Below the pieces are notes generated by a model that saw only the letters and a program-made list of their open reading frames with translations, was not told the origin of the DNA and ran no database searches. Positions 20,387 to 29,376 of a stretch of 42,578 nt of DNA are shown here, in pieces (position 1 is the stretch's first letter; the number at the start of each line of letters is the position of its first letter). The translations under genes were made by a program, and so were the position numbers. This DNA comes from Phycisphaeraceae bacterium (GTDB taxonomy: Bacteria; Planctomycetota; Phycisphaerae; Phycisphaerales; UBA1924), in assembly GCA_007693965.1 (NCBI GenBank), contig RECQ01000067.1, positions 1-42,578 of the forward strand, in the 5' to 3' direction.

Positions 20387-22977
20387 AGGGTGTAGGCCCT
20401 CCTGCGGAACCGCTGTCTGACCAGTTCGGCCACCGTGTTCACCGCGAAGGTCATGGCGAAGAGGGTGAAGGCGGCGAGGAAGAGCGTGCGGTAGTGCGTG
20501 CTGTTGACAACCGCCTCGGGCAGCTCGACGGCGATGTTGGCCGAGAGCGTGCGGAAGCCGTTGAAGATGTTCCACTCCATGACGGGCGTGTTGCCCGCGG
20601 CCATGAGGACGATCATGGTTTCACCGACAGCGCGCCCGAAGCCGATCATCACCGCGGAGAAGAGGCCGCTCATCGCGGTGGGGATGATGATTCGCGTCGC
20701 CGTCTGCCACCTGGTGGCGCCGGCGCCGAGGGAGGCGGCGCGCAGGTGCTCGGGCACGCTGGAGAGGGCGTCCTCGGAGATGGTGTAGATGATGGGGATG
20801 ATGGCGAAGCCCATGACGAATCCGACGACGAGGGCGTTGCGCTGGGCGTAGGTGTCGACGAAACCGCCGCGGGCGTCGAAGCCGACGCCGCCGAACAGCC
20901 AGCCGATCATGACCGCGAGCCCGAGCGCAGCGGCGGCGCCGAGGAGGAACTTGCACAGGTCGGCGACGGCGACGGCGCGGTCGCTCCAGTCGCGCGAGAG
21001 CGCCTTGAGCCTGGGGTTCACCATCCGGCTCATGGCGAAGGCGACGGCGAGTGCGCTGAGCGGGAGCATCATGAGGAGCCACCCTCCGGTGGCGCCACCC
21101 TTCTGCCCGTCGAGCCATGCCTTGATGTCGCCGGCGTAGAAGATGTTCTCGACGATGGGCCCCAGCAGCGCTGCAAGAGCGATGCCGATGGGCAGGGCCG
21201 CGATGATGAGCGGGAAACGCAGCGATTCGAAGCGGGCCGCGGTGTTCCGCGGCAGGAGCTGCCAGAGATAGGCGCCAAGTATGACCACGAAGGGGACTGT
21301 GAAGAACGCGGTGAGGGTGTGCGGCACGACGTCCTCGATGAAAGGCGCGAAGACCAGCGCCGCGAGGAAGCCGAGCACCACGCTGGGGAGGCTGGCCATC
21401 ATCTCGATGGTGGGTTTGATGCGCCCCTTGAGCCTGGGCGAGAGGAACTCGCTGGAGTAGACGGCCGCCAGCAGCGCCAGTGGGGCGCCGAAGAGCATGG
21501 AATAGAAGGTTGCCTTGATGGTGCCGAAGATGAGCGGGATGAGGCCGAGCTTGGGCTCGAAGTCGTCCGTGCCGCTGGATGACTGCCAGATGTGGCGCGG
21601 CTCGGGGTAGCCCTCGTACCACACGGGTTTGAAGAGGGAGCGGAAGGTGGTCTCGGGATGTGGGGCGTTGATCTCCCAGCGCAGGAACTCCTGCGTGGTG
21701 GTGGCGAAGAGCGTGTCATCGCGCGGCGCGATGGCGAGCGCGGTGACGCCGTCAGACACTTCGACGATGCGATCCTCGGCGACGAGCTGGTCGCTGGTGA
21801 TGTGGAAGAGCCGCACCAGCCCGTCGGCGTATCCCGCGGCGAGCATGCGCTTGCGGGCGGAGACGGCCAGGGCGGTGACCGGCGATTCGGCGTCGGCCAG
21901 CTCGTGGGCGCGAACGAGGACAAGGCCGTCGCTGGTTTCGGCGTCGTCGAGGCGCACGCGGAACCATGTGTGCAGCCCGCCGCCGGAATCGCCGACGACG
22001 AGCGTGGTCTTGCCGATCAGGAAGCGCATGGCGGTGATTTCATCGCCGGGCGACAGCAGCGACACTTCTTCCGCGATGACCGGCTGCTGGCGGTTGCGGG
22101 TGTCGTAGCGAATCAGGTGGCCGTCGCGCCAGACGACCATCACGCTGTCGCCGATGCCGGTGATCAGAACACGGAAGGGCAACCCGGCCTCGGGCCTTTC
22201 GGGGATTTCCGCCTCGCCGCCGGAGAGCGTGAGCGTCGTCTCGCCGGTCATGAGGTTGCGTCGGCGCTGCACGGTGCCGACGTGCATGGCGCCGCCTTCG
22301 GAGATCGAGGCGAAGATGGGGCCGGTGGGCCTCATCGAGAGATCGACGTGCAGAATGCGTGTGTCACCGAGCTGCACCGGAGGCTCCATATCGATGGAGA
22401 CCGAGTGGCGCCGGTGCTGGCGCTCGGTGGTGAGCTTGATGACGCCGCCGGCGTGGCTGACGACATCGCCGATTTCGAGCTCTCCGATCTCCGTGGGAAT
22501 TTCCACATCACTGAGGAAATCTGTCCGGAATCGAAGCTGACCGATGCTGACGGAGCCGTCCTCGAAGCCGAAGATGGCGTCGCCGTCGCGGGCGTTGATC
22601 TCGAATGCGGAGGGCGTCTTGTCCTCGAAGATCCGGCTGTGGTCGAGGAGCTCGCCGGTGTCGAGGCGGAAGACAGAGAGCGTTCCGTCGTTCGAATAGG
22701 AAAGGCCGAGCAGGCGGTGCTCGTCGACGGCGATGTAGGCCGGCGCGATGACATCGTCCGCCGCCGCGGCTGTCGAGAAGCCGTCTGCGCGCTCGATGGA
22801 GCTGGAGAAGAAGAGCGGCGCGGCGACCCACACCAGGTACACGCAAACAAGTGAGACGGCGAAGATCGTGCCCATGCCTCCCATGGTGATGAGGGTGTGG
22901 GCAACCGCATCTGCGATGCGCACGGACAGCTTGGTCTTGCGTTGGCGCCGCCTGCCTGTAAAGGAGGGCTGGGTCAT
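20383..22977 (-). CDS. pstC: Phosphate ABC transporter permease PstC with periplasmic beta-propeller domain
   Basis: Inner-membrane partner of PstA. 864 residues against about 320 for the classical protein. One transmembrane helix near 35-55 (GGMGTIFAVSLVCVYLVWVA) is followed by about 400 beta-rich residues with WD40-like blades (DEHRLLGLSYSNDGTLSVFRLDTG; SPVTALAVSARKRMLAAGYADGLVRLFHI; DGVTALAIAPRDDTLFATT). The permease proper starts near 475 (LGLIPLIFGTIKATFYSMLFGAP) and includes GAGATRWQTATRIIIPTAMSG and GRAVGETM, the coupling loop region. Longer PstC proteins with an N-terminal extracytoplasmic domain are known in proteobacteria; this one is of that kind. ATG at 22977 is adopted; no strong ribosome binding site is seen. 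It is separated from pstS by 231 bp. Confidence 0.94.
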   Translation of the reverse strand: MTQPSFTGRRRQRKTKLSVRIADAVAHTLITMGGMGTIFAVSLVCVYLVWVAAPLFFSSSIERADGFSTAAAADDVIAPAYIAVDEHRLLGLSYSNDGTLSVFRLDTGELLDHSRIFEDKTPSAFEINARDGDAIFGFEDGSVSIGQLRFRTDFLSDVEIPTEIGELEIGDVVSHAGGVIKLTTERQHRRHSVSIDMEPPVQLGDTRILHVDLSMRPTGPIFASISEGGAMHVGTVQRRRNLMTGETTLTLSGGEAEIPERPEAGLPFRVLITGIGDSVMVVWRDGHLIRYDTRNRQQPVIAEEVSLLSPGDEITAMRFLIGKTTLVVGDSGGGLHTWFRVRLDDAETSDGLVLVRAHELADAESPVTALAVSARKRMLAAGYADGLVRLFHITSDQLVAEDRIVEVSDGVTALAIAPRDDTLFATTTQEFLRWEINAPHPETTFRSLFKPVWYEGYPEPRHIWQSSSGTDDFEPKLGLIPLIFGTIKATFYSMLFGAPLALLAAVYSSEFLSPRLKGRIKPTIEMMASLPSVVLGFLAALVFAPFIEDVVPHTLTAFFTVPFVVILGAYLWQLLPRNTAARFESLRFPLIIAALPIGIALAALLGPIVENIFYAGDIKAWLDGQKGGATGGWLLMMLPLSALAVAFAMSRMVNPRLKALSRDWSDRAVAVADLCKFLLGAAAALGLAVMIGWLFGGVGFDARGGFVDTYAQRNALVVGFVMGFAIIPIIYTISEDALSSVPEHLRAASLGAGATRWQTATRIIIPTAMSGLFSAVMIGFGRAVGETMIVLMAAGNTPVMEWNIFNGFRTLSANIAVELPEAVVNSTHYRTLFLAAFTLFAMTFAVNTVAELVRQRFRRRAYTL

Positions 22978-23157
22978 GACGTCGAAGGATGGTGCGTCCG
23001 GGCAATCGGCCCGGCGGCCTGTACGACCGCCGGGTCGGGAAGGTATCTGAATGGTGATCCGCCGGCGCGCGGCGCTGGAGGGGATCTCGTGTGGTCAGAC
23101 GGTGTGCTTGTTGAGAAACGGGCGCTTGCGGTCTACGGAGGTGTTTTTTGCAAGCGG

Positions 23158-23187
23158 CGTGGCAGGCCGCAGAGCCGGCCTACCACG
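23158..23187. repeat. 12-bp-stem hairpin between pstS and pstC (REP-like)
   Basis: Left arm 23158-23169 and right arm 23176-23187 pair over 12 bp with one G-T wobble and a 6-nt loop (cagagc). On the transcript of the pst operon it lies 22 nt after the pstS stop and is followed by A residues, not T, so it is not a standard terminator. Its core (GGTAG, CCG, loop, CGG, CTGCC) matches the hairpin at 42526-42555, suggesting a repetitive palindrome family. Confidence 0.6.
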
Positions 23188-23208
23188 GCGCCCACGCCCG
23201 CCTTGGGG

Positions 23209-24198
23209 TCAGTTCCTGACGCCAACCTTCTGGAGCTGCTGGCTCGCCAACTGGGCGGGAAGCGGGTAGTAACCGTCGCGGATCACGTCCTGCTGGCCCT
23301 GGCGGCTGAACATGTAGCGGATGAACTCGCGGCGAAGGGGATCCATGTCGGCGCCGGGGCGGTGGTTGACATAGACGTAGAGGAAGCGGGAGAGGGGATA
23401 CTCGCCGGTATACGCGTTTTCTGCCTCAGCCTCGAAGAACTCGCCGCCGGAGTCGTGGGCGAGGGGCACGGGGCGGACGTCGGCGGTGCGGTAGCCGATG
23501 CCGCTGTAGCCGATGGCGAAGCGGTCGCTGGCGACGCCCTGCACGACGGAGGAGCTGCCGGGCTGCTCCTTGACGGAGCTCTTGAAGTCGCCGCCGAAGA
23601 GGGCGATGTCCTTGAAGTAGCCGTAGGTGCCGGAGGCGGCGTTGCGGCCATAGAGGCCGATCGGGCGGTTGGCCCACTCACCGGTGAGGCCGAGGTCGCC
23701 CCAGGTGCGGATGTCGGTGTCGTGCCCGCCGCGGCGGGTGCTGGAGAAGATGGCGTCGACCTGCTGGAGGGTGAGGCCCTGGATGGGGTTGTCCTTGTGG
23801 ACATAGACGGCGAGCATGTCGATCGCGGTCTCGAGTCTGGTGGGCTCGTAGCCGTAACGGCGCTGGAAGTCGTCGATCTCCTGGGCGCGCATGGCGCGGC
23901 TCATGGGGCCGAACTGGGCCGTGCCTGCAACGAGTGCGGCCGGCGCGGTCGAGGAGCCCTTGCCCTCGATCTCGATCTGCACGTTGGGGTAGTACCGCAG
24001 AAAACCTTCGGCCCAGAGGGCCATCTGGTTGTTCATGGTGTCGGAGCCCATGCTCTTGAGGCTTCCGGAGACGCCGGAGACGGGGGTGTACTCGGGCAGA
24101 TTGCGGTCGACCTGCACCTGGGCGCCGGCCGCGACGCTCATCAGGCCGGCGGCGGCCAGCGCGGGGACGATACGAGTCATCATCGTGCGTGCGATCAT
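23209..24198 (-). CDS. pstS: Phosphate-binding periplasmic protein PstS
   Basis: Captures phosphate in the periplasm and delivers it to PstC-PstA. ATG at 24198 has AGGAG 8 nt upstream. Residues 1-26 form a signal peptide ending AAGAQ. Family features: GSDTMNNQM near the N-terminus (phosphate-binding Ser/Thr loop), EGKGSSTAPAAL, GPMSRAM, AVYVHKDNP, YGRNAASGTYGYFKD and GIGYSGIGY-like region, and YPLSRFLYVYVN. The 329-residue length fits the PstS-like PBP2 family. It is first in pstSCAB and divergent from phoU. The A+T-rich stretch upstream at 24310-24370 is the likely promoter. Confidence 0.95.
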   Translation of the reverse strand: MIARTMMTRIVPALAAAGLMSVAAGAQVQVDRNLPEYTPVSGVSGSLKSMGSDTMNNQMALWAEGFLRYYPNVQIEIEGKGSSTAPAALVAGTAQFGPMSRAMRAQEIDDFQRRYGYEPTRLETAIDMLAVYVHKDNPIQGLTLQQVDAIFSSTRRGGHDTDIRTWGDLGLTGEWANRPIGLYGRNAASGTYGYFKDIALFGGDFKSSVKEQPGSSSVVQGVASDRFAIGYSGIGYRTADVRPVPLAHDSGGEFFEAEAENAYTGEYPLSRFLYVYVNHRPGADMDPLRREFIRYMFSRQGQQDVIRDGYYPLPAQLASQQLQKVGVRN

Positions 24199-24625
24199 TG
24201 TTTTTTGCTCCTGTGTTGCCCTGCTTGCTTAAAGGAGTGCAATGTTCATCGCTCCAGGCGACGCGATCATCACACCGAAAGCATGGCCACGATTCCAGAC
24301 CCGGGCTGTGAGCATTGGGTTAATTGTTAAGATAGACTTGTAGACACTAACTTCTAGCAAGCTTTTCCCTGTTCAGGGTTTACGGGGTGACGCCCCGCGT
24401 TGAGGTCCTTCCGGGGCCCTTCGATCGAGGGATGGGCCAGTCGGGGCCAGACGTCGCGATGGAGGCGCCCTGCCGGCGCCGCGGGCGGTCGCGCACACCG
24501 CCCGGTCAGCACTGCGTCAACGCTATATCCTCAGGCGATCGACACACCAACCGGCCGGGCGCCGGCGATGAATCAACGCAGAGCGCGCCACGCCGCTGCG
24601 GGACGGACTACCAGGGACGAGGGTC
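24199..24625. promoter_or_regulatory. Divergent pstS/phoU intergenic region with TTAAC direct repeat
   Basis: A 427-bp gene-free region. The part near 24310-24370 is much richer in A+T than its surroundings. It contains, on the minus strand, two TTAAC units seven bp apart (24319-24330, plus-strand GTTAATTGTTAA). Direct repeats of TTAAC-like units are the pattern bound by PhoP/PhoB-type regulators in several phyla (Bacillus TTAACA, cyanobacterial CTTAACCT), so a phosphate-starvation operator is an inference; the spacing fits neither exactly. A small hairpin CGGGG-TGACG-CCCCG lies at about 24387-24401. TATATC at 24524-24529 could be a -10 box for phoU, but no convincing -35 is visible. Confidence 0.35.
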
Positions 24626-25282
24626 ATGACCGAGAAAACACAGATGGACCTGATGCATCTTCGGCGCGCGCTGCTCACGATGGGCGCGAGCACGGAGTCC
24701 CGGGTGAATCGCGCCTTCGAGGCGTTGTTCACACAGAACGTCGAGCTCGCTCGCAACGTGCGCGAAAGCGACGATGAGATCGACAAGATGGAGCTGGATG
24801 TCGAGAACGAGTGCATCGAAATTCTCGCGCTCGATCAGCCGCTGGCCAACGATCTGCGCTTTGTGCTGACGTCGATGCGCATCGGCGCCTCGCTGGAGCG
24901 CATCGCCGACCTGGCCCGCACCGTCGCCAAGGGCGTCATCAAGGTGGGGACCGAGCCGCCGACGCAGTACCCCGACTCCCTGCGCGAGATGGCGAAGATG
25001 GCGCAGTCGATGGTGGGCGATGTGCTCAGGGCGCTCTCTGACAACGATGTTAAGCTGGCGGAGGATGTCCACCGGCGCGACGACTTCGTCGACCAGAAGA
25101 ACAAGGAGTTCTTCGCGTGGGTGGTGCGGACCATCTCCGAGGAGGAGCACGATGTCCGCGTCATGATCCGCATCCTGCTCATCGGACGCACCATCGAGCG
25201 CCTGGCCGACATCGCGGGGAACATCGCCGAGGATGTGATCTACTGCGTGCGCGGCTCGGTCGTCCGCCACTCCGAGATCTGA
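24626..25282 (+). CDS. phoU: Phosphate signalling protein PhoU
   Basis: Cytoplasmic negative modulator that links Pst transporter state to the PhoR/PhoB-type kinase and limits phosphate uptake. The 218 residues form two three-helix PhoU repeats; each has the metal-site pattern seen in the family: ASLERIADLARTVAKG around residue 90 and GRTIERLADIAGNIAEDV near the C-terminus. The N-terminus (MDLMHLRRALLTMGASTESRVNRAFEAL) is typical. ATG at 24626 follows GAGGGTC. It is divergent from pstSCAB, rather than at the end of the operon as in E. coli, and lies 15 bp upstream of the mscS-type gene, suggesting co-transcription with it. Confidence 0.94.
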   Translation: MTEKTQMDLMHLRRALLTMGASTESRVNRAFEALFTQNVELARNVRESDDEIDKMELDVENECIEILALDQPLANDLRFVLTSMRIGASLERIADLARTVAKGVIKVGTEPPTQYPDSLREMAKMAQSMVGDVLRALSDNDVKLAEDVHRRDDFVDQKNKEFFAWVVRTISEEEHDVRVMIRILLIGRTIERLADIAGNIAEDVIYCVRGSVVRHSEI

Positions 25283-25297
25283 AGCCGAACACCTCGG

Positions 25298-26689
25298 ATG
25301 CGCTGCTCACTCCACAGACCGGCCGCCGCCCCGATGTCGCCGCTGACGGCGCTGCTGGTGGCGATTCTCGCCTTCGCGATCGGCGCCGCGGCGCCATGCG
25401 CTGCGCAGGATGCGGCGGAGGAGGTTGCTGCGGACGCCTTGGCGACGGAGACGGAGCCGGCGCCCCCCACCACCCCCACCACCCCCACCATCGGCGAGCG
25501 CCGGCAGCGGGCGCTCGAGCGCTCGCTGGCCGGCGACTGGTATGCAACGATCGGGCGCGAGCGCATCCCGCTCACGCTCACACGGGCCGGCGGCTTTTCA
25601 CTCGACGATGAAGCAGGCCGCTACGAAGTCGAGGGCGCGACGCTCACGCTCATCTCCGGGGATCGGCGCAGCGAATACGCCTTCGAGGTCGGGGCGGACT
25701 CGCTCACGCTCTCCGGCGCCGACCTGGAGGCGCCGCTGAAGTTCACGCGCATGGCCGACATCGGCGGCTACATCGGCATGGTCGAGGGATTTTCGCCCTC
25801 GCGCATCGCCGAACGGCTGCGCCGGATCGGGATCATCCTTCTCATCGTGCTCGCGGCCCACGTTGTGCTTGCGCTGCTGCAAGCGCTCAGCCGCATCGTG
25901 GTGCTCTCGCAGTGGGGACCGCTGGCGCTGCTCTTTCGCAGGCAGAAAAACCGCACGCTCACGATCCATGCGATCGTCATCAACCTGCTCAAGTACATCG
26001 TCTACTTCACCGCCTTCGGCTTCATCCTCACCGAGATCGGCGTGAATTATGTCACCTATCTCGCCTCGCTCTCCGTGATCGGGCTGGCGATCGGCTTCGG
26101 CTCGCAGGGGCTGGTGCAGGACATGGTGACGGGATTCTTCCTCATCTTCGAGAACCAGTTCGATGTGGGCGACATGATCGAGATCTCCGGCCAGACCGGG
26201 ATCGTGCACGACATGGGTCTGCGCGCGACCAGGCTGCGGAACTACCAGGGCCAGACGGTGACGATCCCCAACCGCAACATCGCCACCGTGGGGCGTTTCA
26301 AGCGGGGCTCGCAGACGGCCCAGATGGATGTATTCGTGGCGGATGAGGCGAGCGCCGAACGGGCGGCGGCGCTGCTGCGGACGCTCGGCAAGGACCTGTC
26401 GCTGCAGTTCGAGGGCGTGATCCTGGCGCCGCCGCGCATCAAGGGGCCGGTGAAGCTGGAGACGGGGGATGTCTATGTGCGCATGAACATGTCGTTCTGG
26501 CCGAACCAGTCGTGGGTGATCGAGCAGGAGTTGGCGCCGCGGGCGAAGGAGCTGCTGGGGCGCGAGGGTGTGGAGGTCGCGGGGGATCGGGTGACGATCT
26601 TCTACCGGGCGCGAGAGATGCGCAAGGCGACGAGCTGGCGGCAGGCGTTGTTGCGGATCGGGAGGCGGGGTACGGAGGGGGGGCGGTGA
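25298..26689 (+). CDS. MscS-family mechanosensitive ion channel
   Basis: Tension-gated small-conductance channel of the inner membrane, 463 residues. An N-terminal signal-like segment (basic start, then LTALLVAILAFAIGAAAPCAAQ) is followed by a Thr/Pro linker and a small beta domain (about 85-155: LAGDWYATIGRERIPLTLT ... YEVEGATLTLISGDRR). Transmembrane helices follow near 178-205 and 225-252, then the pore-lining TM3 (SVIGLAIGFGSQGLVQDMVTGFFLIFENQFDVGD), the most conserved part of the family. The beta domain with VTIPNRNI and a cytoplasmic alpha/beta part end the protein. I kept ATG 25298 because its arginines give a proper basic n-region; ATG 25334 is an alternative. Its tight linkage to phoU suggests expression under phosphate control, an inference. 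Confidence 0.9.
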   Translation: MRCSLHRPAAAPMSPLTALLVAILAFAIGAAAPCAAQDAAEEVAADALATETEPAPPTTPTTPTIGERRQRALERSLAGDWYATIGRERIPLTLTRAGGFSLDDEAGRYEVEGATLTLISGDRRSEYAFEVGADSLTLSGADLEAPLKFTRMADIGGYIGMVEGFSPSRIAERLRRIGIILLIVLAAHVVLALLQALSRIVVLSQWGPLALLFRRQKNRTLTIHAIVINLLKYIVYFTAFGFILTEIGVNYVTYLASLSVIGLAIGFGSQGLVQDMVTGFFLIFENQFDVGDMIEISGQTGIVHDMGLRATRLRNYQGQTVTIPNRNIATVGRFKRGSQTAQMDVFVADEASAERAAALLRTLGKDLSLQFEGVILAPPRIKGPVKLETGDVYVRMNMSFWPNQSWVIEQELAPRAKELLGREGVEVAGDRVTIFYRAREMRKATSWRQALLRIGRRGTEGGR

Positions 26690-26713
26690 AGGTCGGTGTC
26701 GCGTTTTTACCCA

Positions 26714-27574
26714 CTACATCCTTGGGATCCGGCGGCCGCACTCGGGGCACTTCGGGTGTGTTCCTGTGAGATCCTGGACATCGTAGCCGCAGGCCTCGCA
26801 GCGGCCGTGCAGGCGTCTCCTGGTTGTGGATGAGTGCACAAAGAGACGAACGACGCCGAACGACAACAACACGAAGAAGATGACGACCGCCGCAGCCGCG
26901 AACATCGATGGCATCAGCATCGCGAATCTCGTCATCGAGGAATCAGCGTAACCACCATGGTAGAACATCTGCTTTTCGAGAACGTGGACACCGCCCTTTT
27001 CATCGACCTTGAAGACCATGATCCAGCATGGGGACCGTGTCGCATCGATGGGAGCGCTCAACATTGTCGATGCGACGATAGTGGACCCGGATTCCGCATC
27101 TCGCCCAGCCGCGGCCATGCCCCAGAGCGGGCTTCCCGACACGATACGCGGCGGGTGTCTCTGATAGATCCGCTCGAGCTCCTCGCTCATGATCGATTGC
27201 AGCCACGACTCCAACTCGGCGTCGCGGGACGACATGGCGTCCGGCACATGCGATTCCAGCTTTTTGACGGCTTCGCCGAAGGGCGATGAGATGGAGTAAT
27301 GGACCGCCGCCTTCAGCCTGTTGACCGTCGTCCCGGAATCAGGAGTTGTGCGGAAGGTGACGCGGGCCGAATTGTCCTGGTCGGCAGAGAGAACATGGCG
27401 CCGCTCGAAGTGAACGGACGGCGCGTGCTTGTCGAGCATCTGACTGAGCGTCGGAGGCTGGAGGATGTAACCCCAGTATGCCTTGCTGATCAGCGCGGCC
27501 AACAGCGTGATGCAGACGACCAGCATAATCGGGCCGGTGATTGTCAGGATGAGTGTTCGCCGGTGTGCACGCAA
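26714..27574 (-). CDS. Membrane protein with C-terminal planctomycete-type zinc ribbon
   Basis: 286 residues with one N-terminal transmembrane helix (LILTITGPIMLVVCITLLAALIS, about 8-30), an extracytoplasmic part of about 185 residues, a second helix (FAAAAVVIFFVLLSFGVVRLF, about 230-250) and a cytoplasmic zinc ribbon at the end (CEACGYDVQDLTG ... CPECGRRIP, four Cys). Such CxxCGYDxxxL...CPECG tails are common in planctomycete membrane proteins. The start is TTG at 27574, supported by GAGGAG 7 nt upstream; no ATG fits before the first helix. Function unknown. It is convergent with the MscS gene (24-bp gap) and divergent from the pyrimidine locus. The 271-bp region upstream (27575-27845) carries C-rich tracts and presumably promoters for both sides. 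Confidence 0.8.
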   Translation of the reverse strand: MRAHRRTLILTITGPIMLVVCITLLAALISKAYWGYILQPPTLSQMLDKHAPSVHFERRHVLSADQDNSARVTFRTTPDSGTTVNRLKAAVHYSISSPFGEAVKKLESHVPDAMSSRDAELESWLQSIMSEELERIYQRHPPRIVSGSPLWGMAAAGRDAESGSTIVASTMLSAPIDATRSPCWIMVFKVDEKGGVHVLEKQMFYHGGYADSSMTRFAMLMPSMFAAAAVVIFFVLLSFGVVRLFVHSSTTRRRLHGRCEACGYDVQDLTGTHPKCPECGRRIPRM

Positions 27575-27845
27575 CGGAACGCTCCTCGTCAGTTGAGGCG
27601 GATGGCGGTCGCTTCGCTGATCACGTCTGCACGTGGTTTGGATGCGTTTGGCATTGTGCTTGAGTCTATCGTGCAGAGGTTCAGCCTACTTCGCGCGCGT
27701 GTAGAACTGGATTTGTGAAAGTATCTGTGGCGGCTCTACGCTCGCCGTGGAGATCCACGCCTGCCCCCCCCATCTTCCCCCCCGCCCTTGTCCCCGGCCC
27801 CGAATTCGCGGAGACTGGGTGGTTTGCGAAGACAGGAGGATCGCC

Positions 27846-29363
27846 ATGTCCGCCACGAAGCATGCAGCCACGCAGAACGCCGCACATCTGATCGCCGGGC
27901 GCCGAATTGACGGAGCCGGGGGGGCCGGGGGCGGGCAGGTGCGGACGAACGTTGATCCGGCCTCGGGGGCCCCCACTTCCGCGGCGCCGCTGGAGAGCGT
28001 GCGCGAGGCGGAGGAGGCGGTGCAGGCCGCGGCCCGGGCGTTTGAGACGTGGTCGGCGACGCCGGTGGGCGACCGGGTGCAGCCGCTGTTTCGGTTCAAG
28101 GCGCTGCTGGAGCAGCGGGCCGAGGAGCTGGCGGCGATCGTGGTGCGCGAGCACGGGAAGACGACGGCGGAGGCGATGGGGAGCGTGCGCCGGGGGATCG
28201 ACTGTGTGGAGTTCGCGTGCGGGGCGCCGGGGCTGATGATGGGCAGGACGCTGCCGCAGATCGCGGTGTCGACGTCTTTCTGCCGCACGGAGGACCAGGG
28301 GGGCGTCGGGATCGATTCGAGCGTGGACCGGCTGCCCCTGGGGGTATGCGTGGGGATCACGCCGTTCAACTTTCCGGTGATGGTGCCGCTGTGGATGTGG
28401 CCGATGGCGGTGGCGTGCGGCAACACGTTCGTGCTCAAGCCGTCGGAGAAGGATCCGACGGCGGCGCTGCGTGTGACGGAGCTGGCGCACGAGGCGGGGC
28501 TGCCTCCGGGCGTGCTGAACCTGGTGAACGGCGGGCCGTCGGTGGTGGATCACCTGATCACGCATGACCGGGTGGCGGCGGTGTCGTTCGTGGGCTCGAC
28601 GCGGGCGGGCGAGCATATTTACAAGACCAGCGCGGGGGCGGGGAAGCGCGTGCAGTGCATGTGCGGCGCCAAGAACCATTCAATCATCATGCCGGATGCG
28701 AACCGGGGGGCGGCGATCGAGGGGGTGACGGGGTCGGCGTTCGGCAACACGGGGCAGCGGTGTTTGGCGGGGAGCGTGGCGGTGTGCGTGGGCGATGCGG
28801 CGGAGTGGCTCGTGCCGGGTGTGGTCGAGGCGGCGAAGAAGATAAGGATCGATCGCGGCGATGCGCCGGGCTGCGGCATGGGGCCGCTGATCGACGCCGA
28901 GTCGAAGGAGCGCGTGCTGAAATACATCGAGTTTGGAATCGAGGACGGGGCGACGCTGGCGCTCGACGGGCGCGAGGCGGACATGCCCGGCGAAGGGAAC
29001 TTCGTGGGGCCGACGGTCTTTGATCATTGCAAGCCGGGGATGCGGGTGGTCGAGGATGAGATCTTCGGGCCGGCGCTGTCGGTCATGCGCGAGGAGACGC
29101 TGGATGCGGCGATCGCGACGGTCAACCGCTCGAAGTACGGCAACATGGCGGTGATCTTCACATCGAGCGGGCACGATGCGCGCCGGTTCGGGGCGAAGGT
29201 TGAGGCGGGGATGCTGGGGGTGAACGTGGGCGTGCCCGCGCCGATGGCGGCGTTCCCCTTCGCGGGGTGGAAGAAATCGTTCTACGGCGATCTGCACGCG
29301 AACGGAGAGGACGGCGTGCGGTTCTATACGAAGCAGCGCGTGACGGTCACGCGGTGGTTGTGA
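27846..29363 (+). CDS. mmsA: CoA-acylating (methyl)malonate-semialdehyde dehydrogenase
   Basis: Oxidises malonate semialdehyde or methylmalonate semialdehyde to acetyl-CoA or propionyl-CoA with NAD and CoA and loss of carbon dioxide. ATG at 27846 has a perfect AGGAGG 6 nt upstream; the longer frame from 27747 is not needed. 505 residues of the ALDH superfamily: GITPFNFPVMVPLWMWP (cofactor region), KPSEKDP, FVGSTRAGEHIY, and catalytic Cys306 in GQRCLAGS. The usual ELGGK motif is replaced by MCGAKNH, lacking the general-base Glu; this is the hallmark of the CoA-acylating MMSDH subgroup. In this locus it would consume the semialdehyde made by the downstream aminotransferase, the last step of reductive uracil/thymine breakdown. 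The family also works in valine and inositol catabolism. Confidence 0.92.
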   Translation: MSATKHAATQNAAHLIAGRRIDGAGGAGGGQVRTNVDPASGAPTSAAPLESVREAEEAVQAAARAFETWSATPVGDRVQPLFRFKALLEQRAEELAAIVVREHGKTTAEAMGSVRRGIDCVEFACGAPGLMMGRTLPQIAVSTSFCRTEDQGGVGIDSSVDRLPLGVCVGITPFNFPVMVPLWMWPMAVACGNTFVLKPSEKDPTAALRVTELAHEAGLPPGVLNLVNGGPSVVDHLITHDRVAAVSFVGSTRAGEHIYKTSAGAGKRVQCMCGAKNHSIIMPDANRGAAIEGVTGSAFGNTGQRCLAGSVAVCVGDAAEWLVPGVVEAAKKIRIDRGDAPGCGMGPLIDAESKERVLKYIEFGIEDGATLALDGREADMPGEGNFVGPTVFDHCKPGMRVVEDEIFGPALSVMREETLDAAIATVNRSKYGNMAVIFTSSGHDARRFGAKVEAGMLGVNVGVPAPMAAFPFAGWKKSFYGDLHANGEDGVRFYTKQRVTVTRWL

Positions 29364-29376
29364 GAGGGGGGGATTT

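Noticed and set aside
20387-20575. Upstream extension of pstA
   Set aside because: It overlaps pstC in another frame and has Arg/His-rich antisense-like composition; the GTG at 20386 with 4-nt overlap is the sensible start.
23158-23187. Hairpin after pstS as an intrinsic terminator
   Set aside because: In the transcribed direction it is followed by A residues and G+C-rich sequence, not a U-run.
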